Positions 15,428-23,506 of a stretch of DNA of 35,866 nt are shown here, one piece after another (the stretch's first letter is position 1; each line of letters starts with the position of its first letter). The notes under the pieces were generated by a model. The model saw only the letters and a list, made by a program, of their open reading frames with translations, was not told where the DNA came from and ran no database searches. The translations under genes were made by a program, and so were the position numbers. Source of the DNA: a bacterium (GTDB lineage: Bacteria; Actinomycetota; Thermoleophilia; Solirubrobacterales; 70-9); the NCBI GenBank assembly GCA_023251935.1, contig JAHEXV010000020.1, positions 1-35,866 of the forward strand, written 5' to 3'.

Positions 15428-16315
15428 GTGAGTCGCCGCCTGGGGGCGTTGAGCTCCCGGCTTCTGCTTTTCTCGAGCGTCGCCGTCGTCTGCGCGGGAC
15501 TCACCGCGGCGCCGGCCGCCGCCACCGACCTCGGGCGCGCCGGCGGCATCGACTACCAGAGCCAGGACACCCTCACCATCCTCCCGGGCGGCCACCGGTT
15601 CGCGTTTGCCGTATGTCCCAGCGAGACCTCGCTCATCGGGGCGGGCGTCGCGATCTCCGACCCCCAGTTCGGCCCGGAAGCCTTCCTCAACAACCTCGGG
15701 CCGTCCACCGCAGAGAGCGCGGTCGGGATCGTTGCGAACTCCTCCAGCACGGACCCGGCCTCGGCGACGATCTTCGGCATGTGCTCGAAGATCGTCGTGG
15801 AAGGCAGCGCCCGGGTCAAGGAGCTCCCCGCCGGAAAGTCGCTGACGGCGCGGGTTTCCTGCCCGCATGACCTCCACGTCACCGGCGGTGGCGTCGGCCT
15901 GGGCGGGGACAACGAGGACGCGTTCGTCAACTCGTATTTCCCGTTCGACTCGGGTGATCACAACCGCCGGCCCGACGACGGCTGGAAAGTCAAGGTCCAC
16001 AACCTGACGGGGGGCGACAGAGACATCGTGGTCGAGGCGTTCTGCGTCGCCAAGAGGCCCACCTACACGACGCGCGTTGACCAGCTCGCCATCCAGAATG
16101 CCGACTTCAAGGCGCGCTGCCGAAACGGCGGTCACCTGTTGAGCGGCGGCGTCAGGGTCGACGGCCGCGCGAAGGGAGCCCGCGTGCACAACCTGAGGCC
16201 CACCGACAACGGGTCCGATCCCGACACCGTGCCGGACGACCTCGTGGACGTCGGGGTCGCCAACACGAGCGGCGGGACCAGGACCGTCACCTCCTACGCG
16301 ATCTGCAAGAGCTAG
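15428..16315 (+). CDS. Secreted protein of unknown function
   Basis: A 295-residue protein starting at GTG 15428, with GGGAGG about 9 bases upstream. A signal peptide (SRLLLFSSVAVVCAGLTAAPAAA) ends near residue 35. The mature part seems to hold three related units, each starting with a cysteine segment (FAVCPSETSLIGAGV, ARVSCPHDLHVTGGGV, KARCRNGGHLLSGGV) and running into beta-rich sequence with a second cysteine (FGMCSK, EAFCVA, YAICKS). Six cysteines would allow three disulfides, one per unit. This suggests a triplicated extracellular beta domain. No catalytic motif is visible. A TACGAT box at 15341-15346 may be its promoter. Confidence 0.8.
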   Translation: MSRRLGALSSRLLLFSSVAVVCAGLTAAPAAATDLGRAGGIDYQSQDTLTILPGGHRFAFAVCPSETSLIGAGVAISDPQFGPEAFLNNLGPSTAESAVGIVANSSSTDPASATIFGMCSKIVVEGSARVKELPAGKSLTARVSCPHDLHVTGGGVGLGGDNEDAFVNSYFPFDSGDHNRRPDDGWKVKVHNLTGGDRDIVVEAFCVAKRPTYTTRVDQLAIQNADFKARCRNGGHLLSGGVRVDGRAKGARVHNLRPTDNGSDPDTVPDDLVDVGVANTSGGTRTVTSYAICKS

Positions 16316-16353
16316 TTCCCCGCACACAAGGGCGCCCTGCCGGCCCGGCGGCG

Positions 16354-16359
16354 TAGGCT
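16354..16359 (+). promoter_or_regulatory. Putative -10 box of the BTAD regulator gene
   Basis: TAGGCT lies 6 bases before an in-frame ATC at 16366 and 48 bases before the first canonical in-frame start, GTG 16408. The spacing to the ATC is the same as the leaderless spacings seen elsewhere in the window. Confidence 0.35.
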
Positions 16360-16407
16360 GGTCTGATCACGGACGGTGGATCAGGAATCCCTCCGCTCCG
16401 CCTGCGT

Positions 16408-19400
16408 GTGCTCGGCGGATTCAGCGTCGCCGTGGGCGACCGAGGCGTGCCCGAGAGCGCCTGGCGCCTCCGCAAGGCCAAGAGCCTGATCAAGCTGCTC
16501 GCGCTGGCGTCCGACCGGCGCGTTCACCGCGAACAGGCTGCCGAGCTGCTGTGGCCTGATCGCACCACCGACTCGGCCGCCAACAACCTCCACCAGGCGC
16601 TCTACGTCGCCCGTCGCGCCCTCGAGGCCGCCGGCGCCGACGCCCTGGAATCCCTGGCGTTGCGGGACGACATGCTGGTCCTCTCCGAGGAGCGCCCGGT
16701 CGAGATCGACGCCGCGGAGTTCGAGGAGGCCGCGGAGCGGGCGCGGGCCGAGGGCACGATCGAGACCTACCGCGACGCCCTGGCCCTCTATCGCGGGGAG
16801 CTCCTCCCCGAGGACCGCTACGAGGACTGGACGGCCAGCCGGCGGGAGGCCCTCCGCGAGCTCCACCTCGCCCTGTTGCTCGAGCTGGCCGAGCACCACG
16901 CCGGCTTGGGAGACGCCGCGAGCGCGGTCGAGACGCTCCAGCGCGCGGTCGTCGACGACCCCATGCACGAGGAGGCCCATCGCCGACTGATGCGGCTGTT
17001 CGCCGAGGTGGGTCGCCGCCAGCAGGCGCTCGCCCAGTACCAGCAGCTGCGCCAGACGCTCCGTCGCGAATACGAAGCCGACCCCGACCCGGAGACGCGC
17101 CGCCTGTTCCAGGACATCCTCGCGGGGCGCCTCGACCCCGTCGCGGCGACCGAGGCGCCCGCGGAGTCTCGGCCCCCGGGCGCCCGGCGCGGGGCCGCCA
17201 CGGCGGGCGCGGCCCCCCGCCACAACCTGCCGGTCCAGCTGACGAGCTTCGTCGGGCGCGAGCGCGAGCTGGCCGAGCTCCGCGGGCAGCTCGACCGCAG
17301 CTGGCTGCTCACGCTCACCGGCCCGGGCGGGGCCGGCAAGACGCGGCTGGCCCTCGAGGTGGCCGCCGAGCGGCTCCACGACTACGAGGGCGGCGTGTGG
17401 TTGGTGGAGCTCGCCGCCCTCGCCGATCCCGCCCTCGTGGCGCAGGAGACCGCCGTGGTGCTGGGCATGCAGCTGCGCTCGCAGCACGATCCGGGCGCGG
17501 CGCTGGCCCGGCTGATCGGCGACCGGCGGCTGCTGCTCCTGCTCGACAACTGCGAGCACCTGATCGGCGCGTGCGCGCGACTGGCCGATGAGCTCCTGCG
17601 CGCCTGCCCCGAGCTCACGCTCCTCGCCACGAGTCGCGAGCCCCTCCACATCGGGGGCGAGGTGACCGTACGCGTTCCGTCCCTCGGGCTGCCCGACCCC
17701 GAGCTGGCGGTCCCGGTGCCCGAGCTGATGCGCTTCGAGTCGATTCGCCTGTTCGCCGAACGAGCCGCCGACGCCGCCCCGGGATTCCGCCTCACTGAAG
17801 AGAACGCCTCGCCGGTCGCCGAGGTCTGCTTCCGGCTCGACGGAATGCCGCTGGCGATCGAGCTCGCGGCCGCCCGGGCCGGGGTGCTGACCCCCGCGCA
17901 GACGGCGGCCCGGCTGCGCGACTCGCTCGATCTGCTCGGGGCGGGCCGGGGCCGACTGACCCGACAGCAGACCCTGGCGGCCACCCTGAACTGGAGCCAC
18001 GACCTACTCACCGAACCCGAGCGAGTGCTCTTCCGGCGGACCGGCGTATTCGCTGGATCGTTTGGCCTCGATGCCGTGGAGGGAGTGTGCGGTGGCGACG
18101 GCCTCGAGCCAAGCGAGACGCTGGAGCTGCTCGGGCGCCTGGTGGACAAGTCGCTGATCGCCGCCGAGGAGGAGCGCGGCGAGTACCGCTACAGGCTGCT
18201 GGAGACGATTCGGCAGTACGCGCGCGAACGCCTGGCGGAGGCAGCAGAGACCCAGCGTCTGGAGGCTCGCCACCGCACCTGGTATCTGACCGTGGCCGAG
18301 GCCGCCGACCAACGGGTGGCGGGCGAGCGCTTCTTCGAGCAGGCGGAGATCGAGCTCGACAACCTACGCGCGGCGCTGGCCTCGGGACTGCGCGACGATC
18401 CCCGATCTGCCCTGCGGACCGCGGTGGCGCTATGGCCGCTTTGGATGCGGCGCGGGTACTTCAGCGAGGGCTCGCAGCTGCTGGACGCCGCGCTCGCGGC
18501 GGATCCCGCGCTCACCCCGCTGCGGGCGCGCGGGCTGGTGGCCGCGTCGGGGCTCGAGGTGCGACTGGGGCGCCCGGAGCGGATCATCCCGCTGGCCGAG
18601 GAAGCACGCGAGATCCATGCCGGGCTCGGGGACTCGCGCGCCGTGGCCGGCGCGCTCCTCTACCGCGGGGTGCTGGAGTCGGCGCGGACCCGACATGCCG
18701 CGGCCCGCAAGACCCTGGAGGAGGCGTTCGCCCAGGCGCAGCGTGAGGGCGAGACGTTGGTCGCGGCGGAGTCGCGTCACGCCCAGGGCGTGGAGGCGCA
18801 TGCCCGCGGGCGGGATGACGAGGCCCGGCGGCTGATCGAGCAGGGGCTGGACCTGCTCCCCGCCCCGCCGGACTCCGATGCCTCGGTATGGGCGACGACC
18901 ATCGGCCTGGTGATCGACCGCGACGGGGGCGGGCGAACCCGGATGTACTTCGAGGACACCCTGATCCTCTTCCGCGAGGTCGGCCCCGAGGCGGCGAGGG
19001 GGTACATGCTGTGCGACCTGGCGCTGGTCGCGCGGGCCCAGGGCGACTACGCCGCCGCACGCGAGGCTCTGGATCGCGCCTTGTCGCTGCATCGTGAGCG
19101 CGGGGACCCTCACGGCACCGCGGTGGCGCTCAACGGCCTCGGGAACCTGGCGCGCTCGCGCGAGCAGTTCGAGCTCGGCCGCGAATGGCTGGAGGAGGCG
19201 CTCGCGATCCGCCGCGAGATGGGCGACCGTCGAGCCACCGGGATGACCCTCGGGTGCCTTGGCCTGCTCGCCGGGCGGGCCGGTCAGCCGGACGAGGGGC
19301 GTCGGCTGATCGGGCGGGCGCTGGCGATCTTCGCCGAGACCGAGGACGGGCCGGGCAGGCCCGGGATGCTGCTCAACCTGGGCAACCTCGAGCTCGAGGC

Positions 19401-19680
19401 AGGCGAGGTCGACCGGGCCCTGCCGACCCTGGAGGAGGCGGCGGGGTTGTTTCGGAGCCAGGAGATCCTGCGCGGCTGGGGGTGGCCGATGTGCACGCTC
19501 GCGGACGCCGTGATCAGCGCGCCGGTCCCGGACGAGGCTCGGGCGCGCGATCTGATCGGGGAGGCACGCGGCGAATTCGGCCAGACCGAGGACGCGCGGG
19601 GACTGGCGCACGCCGAGGCGCTGGAAGGGCGGCTGGACCGGGGCCACAGGGCCGCAAAGGCGGGCTTGGATGCCGGTTAA
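16408..19680 (+). CDS. AfsR/SARP-like regulator: BTAD, NB-ARC ATPase and TPR domains
   Basis: At least 1090 residues. The N-terminus is a winged-helix DNA-binding region (LGGFSV...WRLRKAKSLIKLLALA...REQAAELLWP) followed by a BTAD domain to about 240. An NB-ARC-type ATPase comes next: TSFVGRERELAEL, P-loop TGPGGAGKT with K311, LLLLDNCEHL as Walker B and TSREPL as sensor. From about 560 onward helical TPR-like repeats fill the rest. Such proteins are large signal-responsive activators of nearby genes. The GTG at 16408 cuts into the first beta strand; in-frame sequence upstream back to the TAG at 16354 adds GIPPLRLRV, which the family needs, but offers no ATG, GTG or TTG, so the true start is unclear. 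The FAD oxidase gene starts 59 bases downstream and is a likely target. Confidence 0.9.
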   Translation: MLGGFSVAVGDRGVPESAWRLRKAKSLIKLLALASDRRVHREQAAELLWPDRTTDSAANNLHQALYVARRALEAAGADALESLALRDDMLVLSEERPVEIDAAEFEEAAERARAEGTIETYRDALALYRGELLPEDRYEDWTASRREALRELHLALLLELAEHHAGLGDAASAVETLQRAVVDDPMHEEAHRRLMRLFAEVGRRQQALAQYQQLRQTLRREYEADPDPETRRLFQDILAGRLDPVAATEAPAESRPPGARRGAATAGAAPRHNLPVQLTSFVGRERELAELRGQLDRSWLLTLTGPGGAGKTRLALEVAAERLHDYEGGVWLVELAALADPALVAQETAVVLGMQLRSQHDPGAALARLIGDRRLLLLLDNCEHLIGACARLADELLRACPELTLLATSREPLHIGGEVTVRVPSLGLPDPELAVPVPELMRFESIRLFAERAADAAPGFRLTEENASPVAEVCFRLDGMPLAIELAAARAGVLTPAQTAARLRDSLDLLGAGRGRLTRQQTLAATLNWSHDLLTEPERVLFRRTGVFAGSFGLDAVEGVCGGDGLEPSETLELLGRLVDKSLIAAEEERGEYRYRLLETIRQYARERLAEAAETQRLEARHRTWYLTVAEAADQRVAGERFFEQAEIELDNLRAALASGLRDDPRSALRTAVALWPLWMRRGYFSEGSQLLDAALAADPALTPLRARGLVAASGLEVRLGRPERIIPLAEEAREIHAGLGDSRAVAGALLYRGVLESARTRHAAARKTLEEAFAQAQREGETLVAAESRHAQGVEAHARGRDDEARRLIEQGLDLLPAPPDSDASVWATTIGLVIDRDGGGRTRMYFEDTLILFREVGPEAARGYMLCDLALVARAQGDYAAAREALDRALSLHRERGDPHGTAVALNGLGNLARSREQFELGREWLEEALAIRREMGDRRATGMTLGCLGLLAGRAGQPDEGRRLIGRALAIFAETEDGPGRPGMLLNLGNLELEAGEVDRALPTLEEAAGLFRSQEILRGWGWPMCTLADAVISAPVPDEARARDLIGEARGEFGQTEDARGLAHAEALEGRLDRGHRAAKAGLDAG

Positions 19681-19702
19681 GAGGCGGCTAAGAGGCCCGG
19701 CC

Positions 19703-19708
19703 TAGCGT
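19703..19708 (+). promoter_or_regulatory. Putative -10 box of the FAD oxidase gene
   Basis: TAGCGT lies 31 bases before the ATG at 19740, leaving room for a short leader with a good Shine-Dalgarno sequence (AAGGAGG, 19728-19734). It lies in the 59-bp gap after the regulator gene and suggests that the oxidase can be expressed separately. Confidence 0.35.
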
Positions 19709-19739
19709 GACCCCCGGAACCGAACCCAAGGAGGACCAG

Positions 19740-21155
19740 ATGACGACCCAGGAGATCACACAGACGGTGCTCGGCGACGGGACGATCGCGGAGCTGGCCG
19801 AGGGCGTCCGCGGGGACGTCATCGGTCCCGGCGATCCCGGCTACGACGAGGCCCGCGAGATCTGGAACGGCGCGCACGACCGCCGGCCCGCGCTGATCGT
19901 GCGCTGCACGGGCGTCGCGGACGTCCTGAGCGCGGTCGAGTTCGCCCGCAGCCAGGACCTCGAGGTGGCCGTGCGAGGCGGCAGCCACAGCATCCCCGGC
20001 TTCTCGACCTGCGACGGCGGGATCGTGATCGACCTGGGCGCCATGCAGGGCGTCCGCGTCGATCCCGACGCGGGCACCGCCCGCGCACAGGGCGGCGTGC
20101 AGTGGGGACAGTTCGACCACGAGACACAGGCCTTCGGCCTGGCCGTGACCGGCGGGCTCGTCTCGACAACGGGTCTCGGCGGCTTCACGCTGGGCGGTGG
20201 GATCGGCTGGCTCGTGCGCAAGCATGGCCTGACCTGCGACAACCTCGTCTCCGCCGACGTCGTCACCGCCGACGGCCGGCTCGTGACCGCCAGCTCCGAG
20301 CAGAACCCCGAGCTGCTCTGGGGGCTGAAGGGAGGAGGCGGCAACTTCGGCATCGCCGTTTCGCTCGAGTACAGGGTCCACCCGGTCGGCCCGATGGTGA
20401 TCGGCGGGCCGACGTTCTACCCCGGCGAGCGGTCTGGCGAGATTTTGCGGTTCTACCGCGACTTCGTCCGGGAGCTTCCCGACGAGCTGACGACGATCGC
20501 CAACCTGCTCTGGGCGCCACCCGCTCCGTTCATCCCGGAGGAGTGGCACGGCAAGCCGCTGATCGGGCTGATCGCCTGCTACGCCGGGTCCCTCGAGGAC
20601 GGCCAAAAGGCGGTGGCGCCGCTGCGCGAACTCGGCGACCCGGTGGCCGACCTGATGGGCCCGATCCCGTACACCGCCCTACAGGGCCTGCTCGATCCGC
20701 TGTGGCCGCACGGCAAGCACGCCTACATGAAGGCCGGCTACGTCCGCGAGCTCGACGACGCGGCGATCGAGACGGCGACGCGCTACCACCAGGAGGCGAC
20801 CTCGCCGGCGTCGGAGATCCACTTCCACCATTTCGGCGGCGCGGTCGCCCGGGTGGACGAGGACGCGACGGCCTACCGCGAGCGCCAGGCGCCGTACGTG
20901 CTGAACGTCATCGGGGCGTCGCACGACTCGGGGGGCTTCGACTCCCATGTCGACTGGGCCCAGCGGCTCTACGCCGACCTCGAGCCCTCGCTGACGGGGG
21001 GCGCCTACATCAACTTCCTCTCCGCGGAGGGAGAGGAGAGGGTGCGGGCCGCCTATGGCGAGGAGAAGTTCGCCCGTCTCCAGGCCCTCAAGGACGAGTA
21101 CGACCCCACCAACATGTTCCACCTCAACCAGAACATCCCGCCGAGCGGGGCGTAA
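19740..21155 (+). CDS. BBE-type FAD-dependent oxidase
   Basis: A 471-residue flavoprotein. The PCMH-type FAD domain includes VAVRGGSHSIPGFS with H83 as the expected covalent flavin attachment residue, and the GLGGFTLGGGIGWL turn. The cysteine that gives a second flavin bond in berberine-bridge-type enzymes appears replaced in the GGLVSTTGLGG segment, so a single covalent bond is likely. The C-terminal berberine-like segment reads YINFLSAEGEE and ends DPTNMFHLNQNIPP. Relatives oxidise sugars, oligosaccharides or secondary metabolites using oxygen. No signal peptide is seen, so it is probably cytoplasmic. The ATG at 19740 has AAGGAGG 5 bases upstream, which decides it over GTG 19707. Pairing with a BTAD regulator suggests regulated, specialised metabolism. 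Confidence 0.92.
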   Translation: MTTQEITQTVLGDGTIAELAEGVRGDVIGPGDPGYDEAREIWNGAHDRRPALIVRCTGVADVLSAVEFARSQDLEVAVRGGSHSIPGFSTCDGGIVIDLGAMQGVRVDPDAGTARAQGGVQWGQFDHETQAFGLAVTGGLVSTTGLGGFTLGGGIGWLVRKHGLTCDNLVSADVVTADGRLVTASSEQNPELLWGLKGGGGNFGIAVSLEYRVHPVGPMVIGGPTFYPGERSGEILRFYRDFVRELPDELTTIANLLWAPPAPFIPEEWHGKPLIGLIACYAGSLEDGQKAVAPLRELGDPVADLMGPIPYTALQGLLDPLWPHGKHAYMKAGYVRELDDAAIETATRYHQEATSPASEIHFHHFGGAVARVDEDATAYRERQAPYVLNVIGASHDSGGFDSHVDWAQRLYADLEPSLTGGAYINFLSAEGEERVRAAYGEEKFARLQALKDEYDPTNMFHLNQNIPPSGA

Positions 21156-21189
21156 GGGGTAAATGGCCTGACGCGATAACGGAGCGGAC

Positions 21190-21219
21190 CGAAAAGCCCC
21201 GCATTTGCGGGGCTTTTCG
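21190..21219. terminator. Bidirectional Rho-independent terminator
   Basis: A perfect 13-bp stem (arms 21190-21202 and 21207-21219) encloses ATTT. The outer stem has AAAA on the left and TTTT on the right, so it works on either strand. It lies between the convergent FAD oxidase and SnoaL-like genes and should end both transcripts. Confidence 0.92.
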
Positions 21220-21258
21220 ATGTTGGCGGTCGATCGGCGCTTCGCCTTCCTGTCGCAC

Positions 21259-21663
21259 CTATTCCCGCAGCCCGGCGGCCTCGAGGGCTTCGGCGCCGCT
21301 GGAATAGAGCTCGACGCGAACGATCTTGCCGCGGCGAAGCCTGTAGAGGTATCCCGTCTGCCCGTGGACCTCCGCTCCGCTGGTTCGCCCGCGCCCATGG
21401 TGGCGCGCGAGCAGGAAGACGACATCGCCCAGATCCCGCGCTTCCTCGATGTCGAAGTGATAGCCGGGCGCAAAGGTCGCGAACCAGTTGCCAAACCACT
21501 GTCCAACCGCGTGGCGGCCCTTGAAGGTTCCGCCCTCGAGGAAAGCGTGGGGGTCCACGACGAGCTCCACGTCCTCCGCGTAGTGGCTCATCGCACGCGG
21601 GAAGTCCCGCTCGTTGGTGGCCGCGAACTGGTCGAGCACGACCTCGACGTTCTCCTGCGACAT
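21259..21663 (-). CDS. SnoaL-like (NTF2-fold) protein
   Basis: About 134 residues. The start MSQENVEVVLDQFAATNERDFPRAMSHYAEDVELV and the end VYRLRRGKIVRVELY-type segment followed by EALEAAGL are typical of the SnoaL_2/NTF2-like cone-fold family common in actinobacteria. The family includes small isomerases, hydrolases and many proteins without known activity; a histidine and aspartate-rich pocket (FDIEEARDLGD, ARHHGRG) is present but does not define a reaction. ATG 21663 fits the family start; the TTG at 21690 only adds a non-conserved stretch. A GATACT box 9 bases upstream would give a leaderless message. The gene converges with the FAD oxidase gene across a shared terminator. Pieces of two related genes lie at 24606-24686 and 24696-24960. 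Confidence 0.85.
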   Translation of the reverse strand: MSQENVEVVLDQFAATNERDFPRAMSHYAEDVELVVDPHAFLEGGTFKGRHAVGQWFGNWFATFAPGYHFDIEEARDLGDVVFLLARHHGRGRTSGAEVHGQTGYLYRLRRGKIVRVELYSSGAEALEAAGLRE

Positions 21664-21739
21664 CGCCCGCGAAGTATCTCCCTTGGTCAACGAGGCCGTC
21701 GGGGGCTCCGCTCCCCGGGCAAGCCGGGAGGGGGCGTCC

Positions 21740-21937
21740 GGCGCTCAGGCACGCGGTCCAGCGGCGACCGCAAGCCGGTGCAGCCGGGCCCGCCCCTCGA
21801 CCAGGCAACGATTGACCTTGGTCAACAGGTCAGTTAGTCACCTCGTCCTACCGCCTTTGGAAGTGGCTGCAGCGGCCTGACCGTCTTGAGGTTAAGGGTC
21901 CACATTCCCAGGCGTTTGACACTTTCCGTCAGGTCCT
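21740..21937 (+). repeat. Dispersed repeat, copy A
   Basis: This stretch matches 33493-33695 along most of its length: GGCGCTCAGG, then CAGCCGGGCCC, CCCCTCGACCAG, CCTTGGTCAACAGGTC, CACCT.GTCCT.CCGCCT, GGA.GTGGC, CCTGACCG, and CATTCCC.GG..., ending TCAGG. Its centre TTGACCTTGGTCAA is almost a palindrome. It lies just upstream of the SnoaL-like gene, outside any coding region. All copies share a readable plus-strand frame (LTLVNRS..HL.LPPLEVAA), which could be chance or a remnant of a coding end. Confidence 0.75.
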
Positions 21938-22755
21938 TCCTCCGATGGTGGTCGGGGCATGAACTGCCGCTTGCAGACGCCTGGGCCGCACCCGCATCCG
22001 CCCTGACCCCACGGCGACATCGCCCGCGTCGGCCTCGTCCCGACGAAAGGACGTGATCAGACCATCCGCCCCGACGCTGGCCCATATAGCCCACGACGGT
22101 GATGAGCCGAGGATGAGCGGAGGATGCCTCCCAGACCGGTAAGACCGACCGTCGCAGTGCGCTTCAGCGCAGGGCAGGCAGAGCGAATCGCGGTAAAGCT
22201 GCGCCTGGGCGCGTTCGAGCTCTGCGCCACCGAGCCACCCGGATACAAGTCCGATGGGCCGAGGGCTACTGCCTCCCCCATAACGGGGGCAGTACGCCTC
22301 GAACCTCCCCGAACGTGTCCACCGCTGGGCCGCGCCGGGATGTACCGACCCTGGTACGGGGAGCGAGCCGAGCGGTGCGCGAGGCAAGCGACTGCAGGTT
22401 GACCTTCGCAAGGAAGCGCCGTCCCCGCGGCGCTTCGCTTGCACCCGAACATTGAGGGGACCTGCCGGTTTTAGGCACGAAATCCTGTCATGACCGTCTT
22501 GCGCAGGTATGTGTTCTGCGCTCTTGCGACCACTCCCCGCCCCCGCCCTTCCTTCCCGATCCGAGCGTATCCTGCTGCCCGGTTCGTGCCTGACTACGCA
22601 CGGCGGATCGAGGTCTTGGTTTAGGAGCTATCGGTGCGGGGGTGGTGCCGTCAGGATCCTGCCGCACACATGGGCTACGCGTCCAGAGCTATTCAGCTTT
22701 TGGCGGCGCGCGCCGAGAACACCGACAGATTCCAGACACTCAACCGGGAGGTTGA
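21938..22755. other. Gene-poor stretch with hairpins
   Basis: More than 800 bases without a recognisable gene. ORFs of 92-171 codons exist on both strands but have no motif, no ribosome site and atypical composition. Two inverted repeats stand out: 22268-22293 (ACTGCC...GGCAGT with an inner C/G run) and 22413-22436 (9-bp stem GAAGCGCCG/CGGCGCTTC). The GC content is lower and less codon-like than in the genes around. It may be degraded mobile DNA or an unrecognised structured RNA locus. Confidence 0.4.
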
Positions 22756-23094
22756 ATGCCGCTGTTAGGTTCAGCATTGGTCGGTAGCTCGCCTCATCTT
22801 TGGGGCCCAAGTCGCCAGGAACGCCGCGGACACACGGTCGTTCGATGCGACTTCTGCGGGTCGGCTACGGCGCGTTGGCACTACTCGGTCAGCGACGGAC
22901 GCGGCTGGAGGGCCTGCCAGACCTGTCACAGGACGATCGAGGCCGACGATCGTGAAGCCCTCGTCGAGCGTGTTGTGCTGAGCAACCGGCGCATCAAGTT
23001 GCCGGGTCGCTCTGCTTGGCCGTCCCGTCGGCGCAGTCGGGCGCTCCACGAGGACTTCTGGCTCAAGCGAGTCGGCACGGCTGAGGCGCTCTAG
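22756..23094 (+). CDS. Small zinc-ribbon protein
   Basis: A 112-residue protein. The centre has two CxxC-type knuckles, VRCDFCGSATARWHY and WRACQTCHRTIE, which should bind one zinc ion. It is followed by a helical segment (ADDREALVERVVL) and a basic C-terminus ending with HEDFWLKR. The ATG has GGGAGG 4 bases upstream, which supports the start and makes it one of the few convincing genes in this gene-poor zone. The first 28 residues before VRCDFC look non-conserved, so a shorter protein is possible. Function unknown; similar short CxxC proteins are common in actinobacteria. Confidence 0.65.
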   Translation: MPLLGSALVGSSPHLWGPSRQERRGHTVVRCDFCGSATARWHYSVSDGRGWRACQTCHRTIEADDREALVERVVLSNRRIKLPGRSAWPSRRRSRALHEDFWLKRVGTAEAL

Positions 23095-23271
23095 CCAGCC
23101 CTGCCGCCCAGCCGCGCCAGGCTCGATCAGTCTGAATCCTCCCGCTGTTGTCGGCAACTCCGCTGGTGGCGCGGGCTGAATTCCGGATCGCGGTTGTCGT
23201 GCTCATGTGATCTCTCCTCGTTGTCGTCCGGTTGTCAGCGGTCGACGACGACGTCGCCGATCGGAGCCGAT

Positions 23272-23505
23272 ATGCAGATCTGGATCTCCTCGTCCTCGCT
23301 CGAGGACACCTCGCCCGTGGAGAGGTTCCTCACCTTCCCCGCCGTCTTTCGGCGCGAGCAGGCGCTGGAGGCGTTCCGAACCCAGATGCCCGTGAAGTTC
23401 GACACCGCCGACGAGGACGTTTGGATCAACGGCGTCGCGGTGACGATCCGCGATGACGGCCGCGCGGACTCGATCGAGCAGCTGCTGGTCCCCGCCCCAG
23501 CCTGA
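23272..23505 (+). CDS. Small protein of unknown function (77 aa)
   Basis: From ATG 23272 (GGAG 6 bases upstream) the product reads MQIWISSSSLEDTSPVERF, then FPAVFRREQALEAFRTQMPVKF and VWINGVAVTIRDDGRAD. The composition and codon use are like true genes of this window, and the alternation of charged and hydrophobic residues predicts a compact alpha/beta fold. No known family was recognised. The frame is open back to 23194, but the extra residues are serine-rich and unlike a domain. It converges with the carbon-nitrogen hydrolase gene, whose stop lies just after it at 23507. Confidence 0.55.
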   Translation: MQIWISSSSLEDTSPVERFLTFPAVFRREQALEAFRTQMPVKFDTADEDVWINGVAVTIRDDGRADSIEQLLVPAPA

Positions 23506-23506
23506 G

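Noticed and set aside
16381-19647. Minus-strand ORFs of 539 and 405 codons
   Set aside because: Both are shadows of the BTAD regulator, whose domains on the plus strand are clear.
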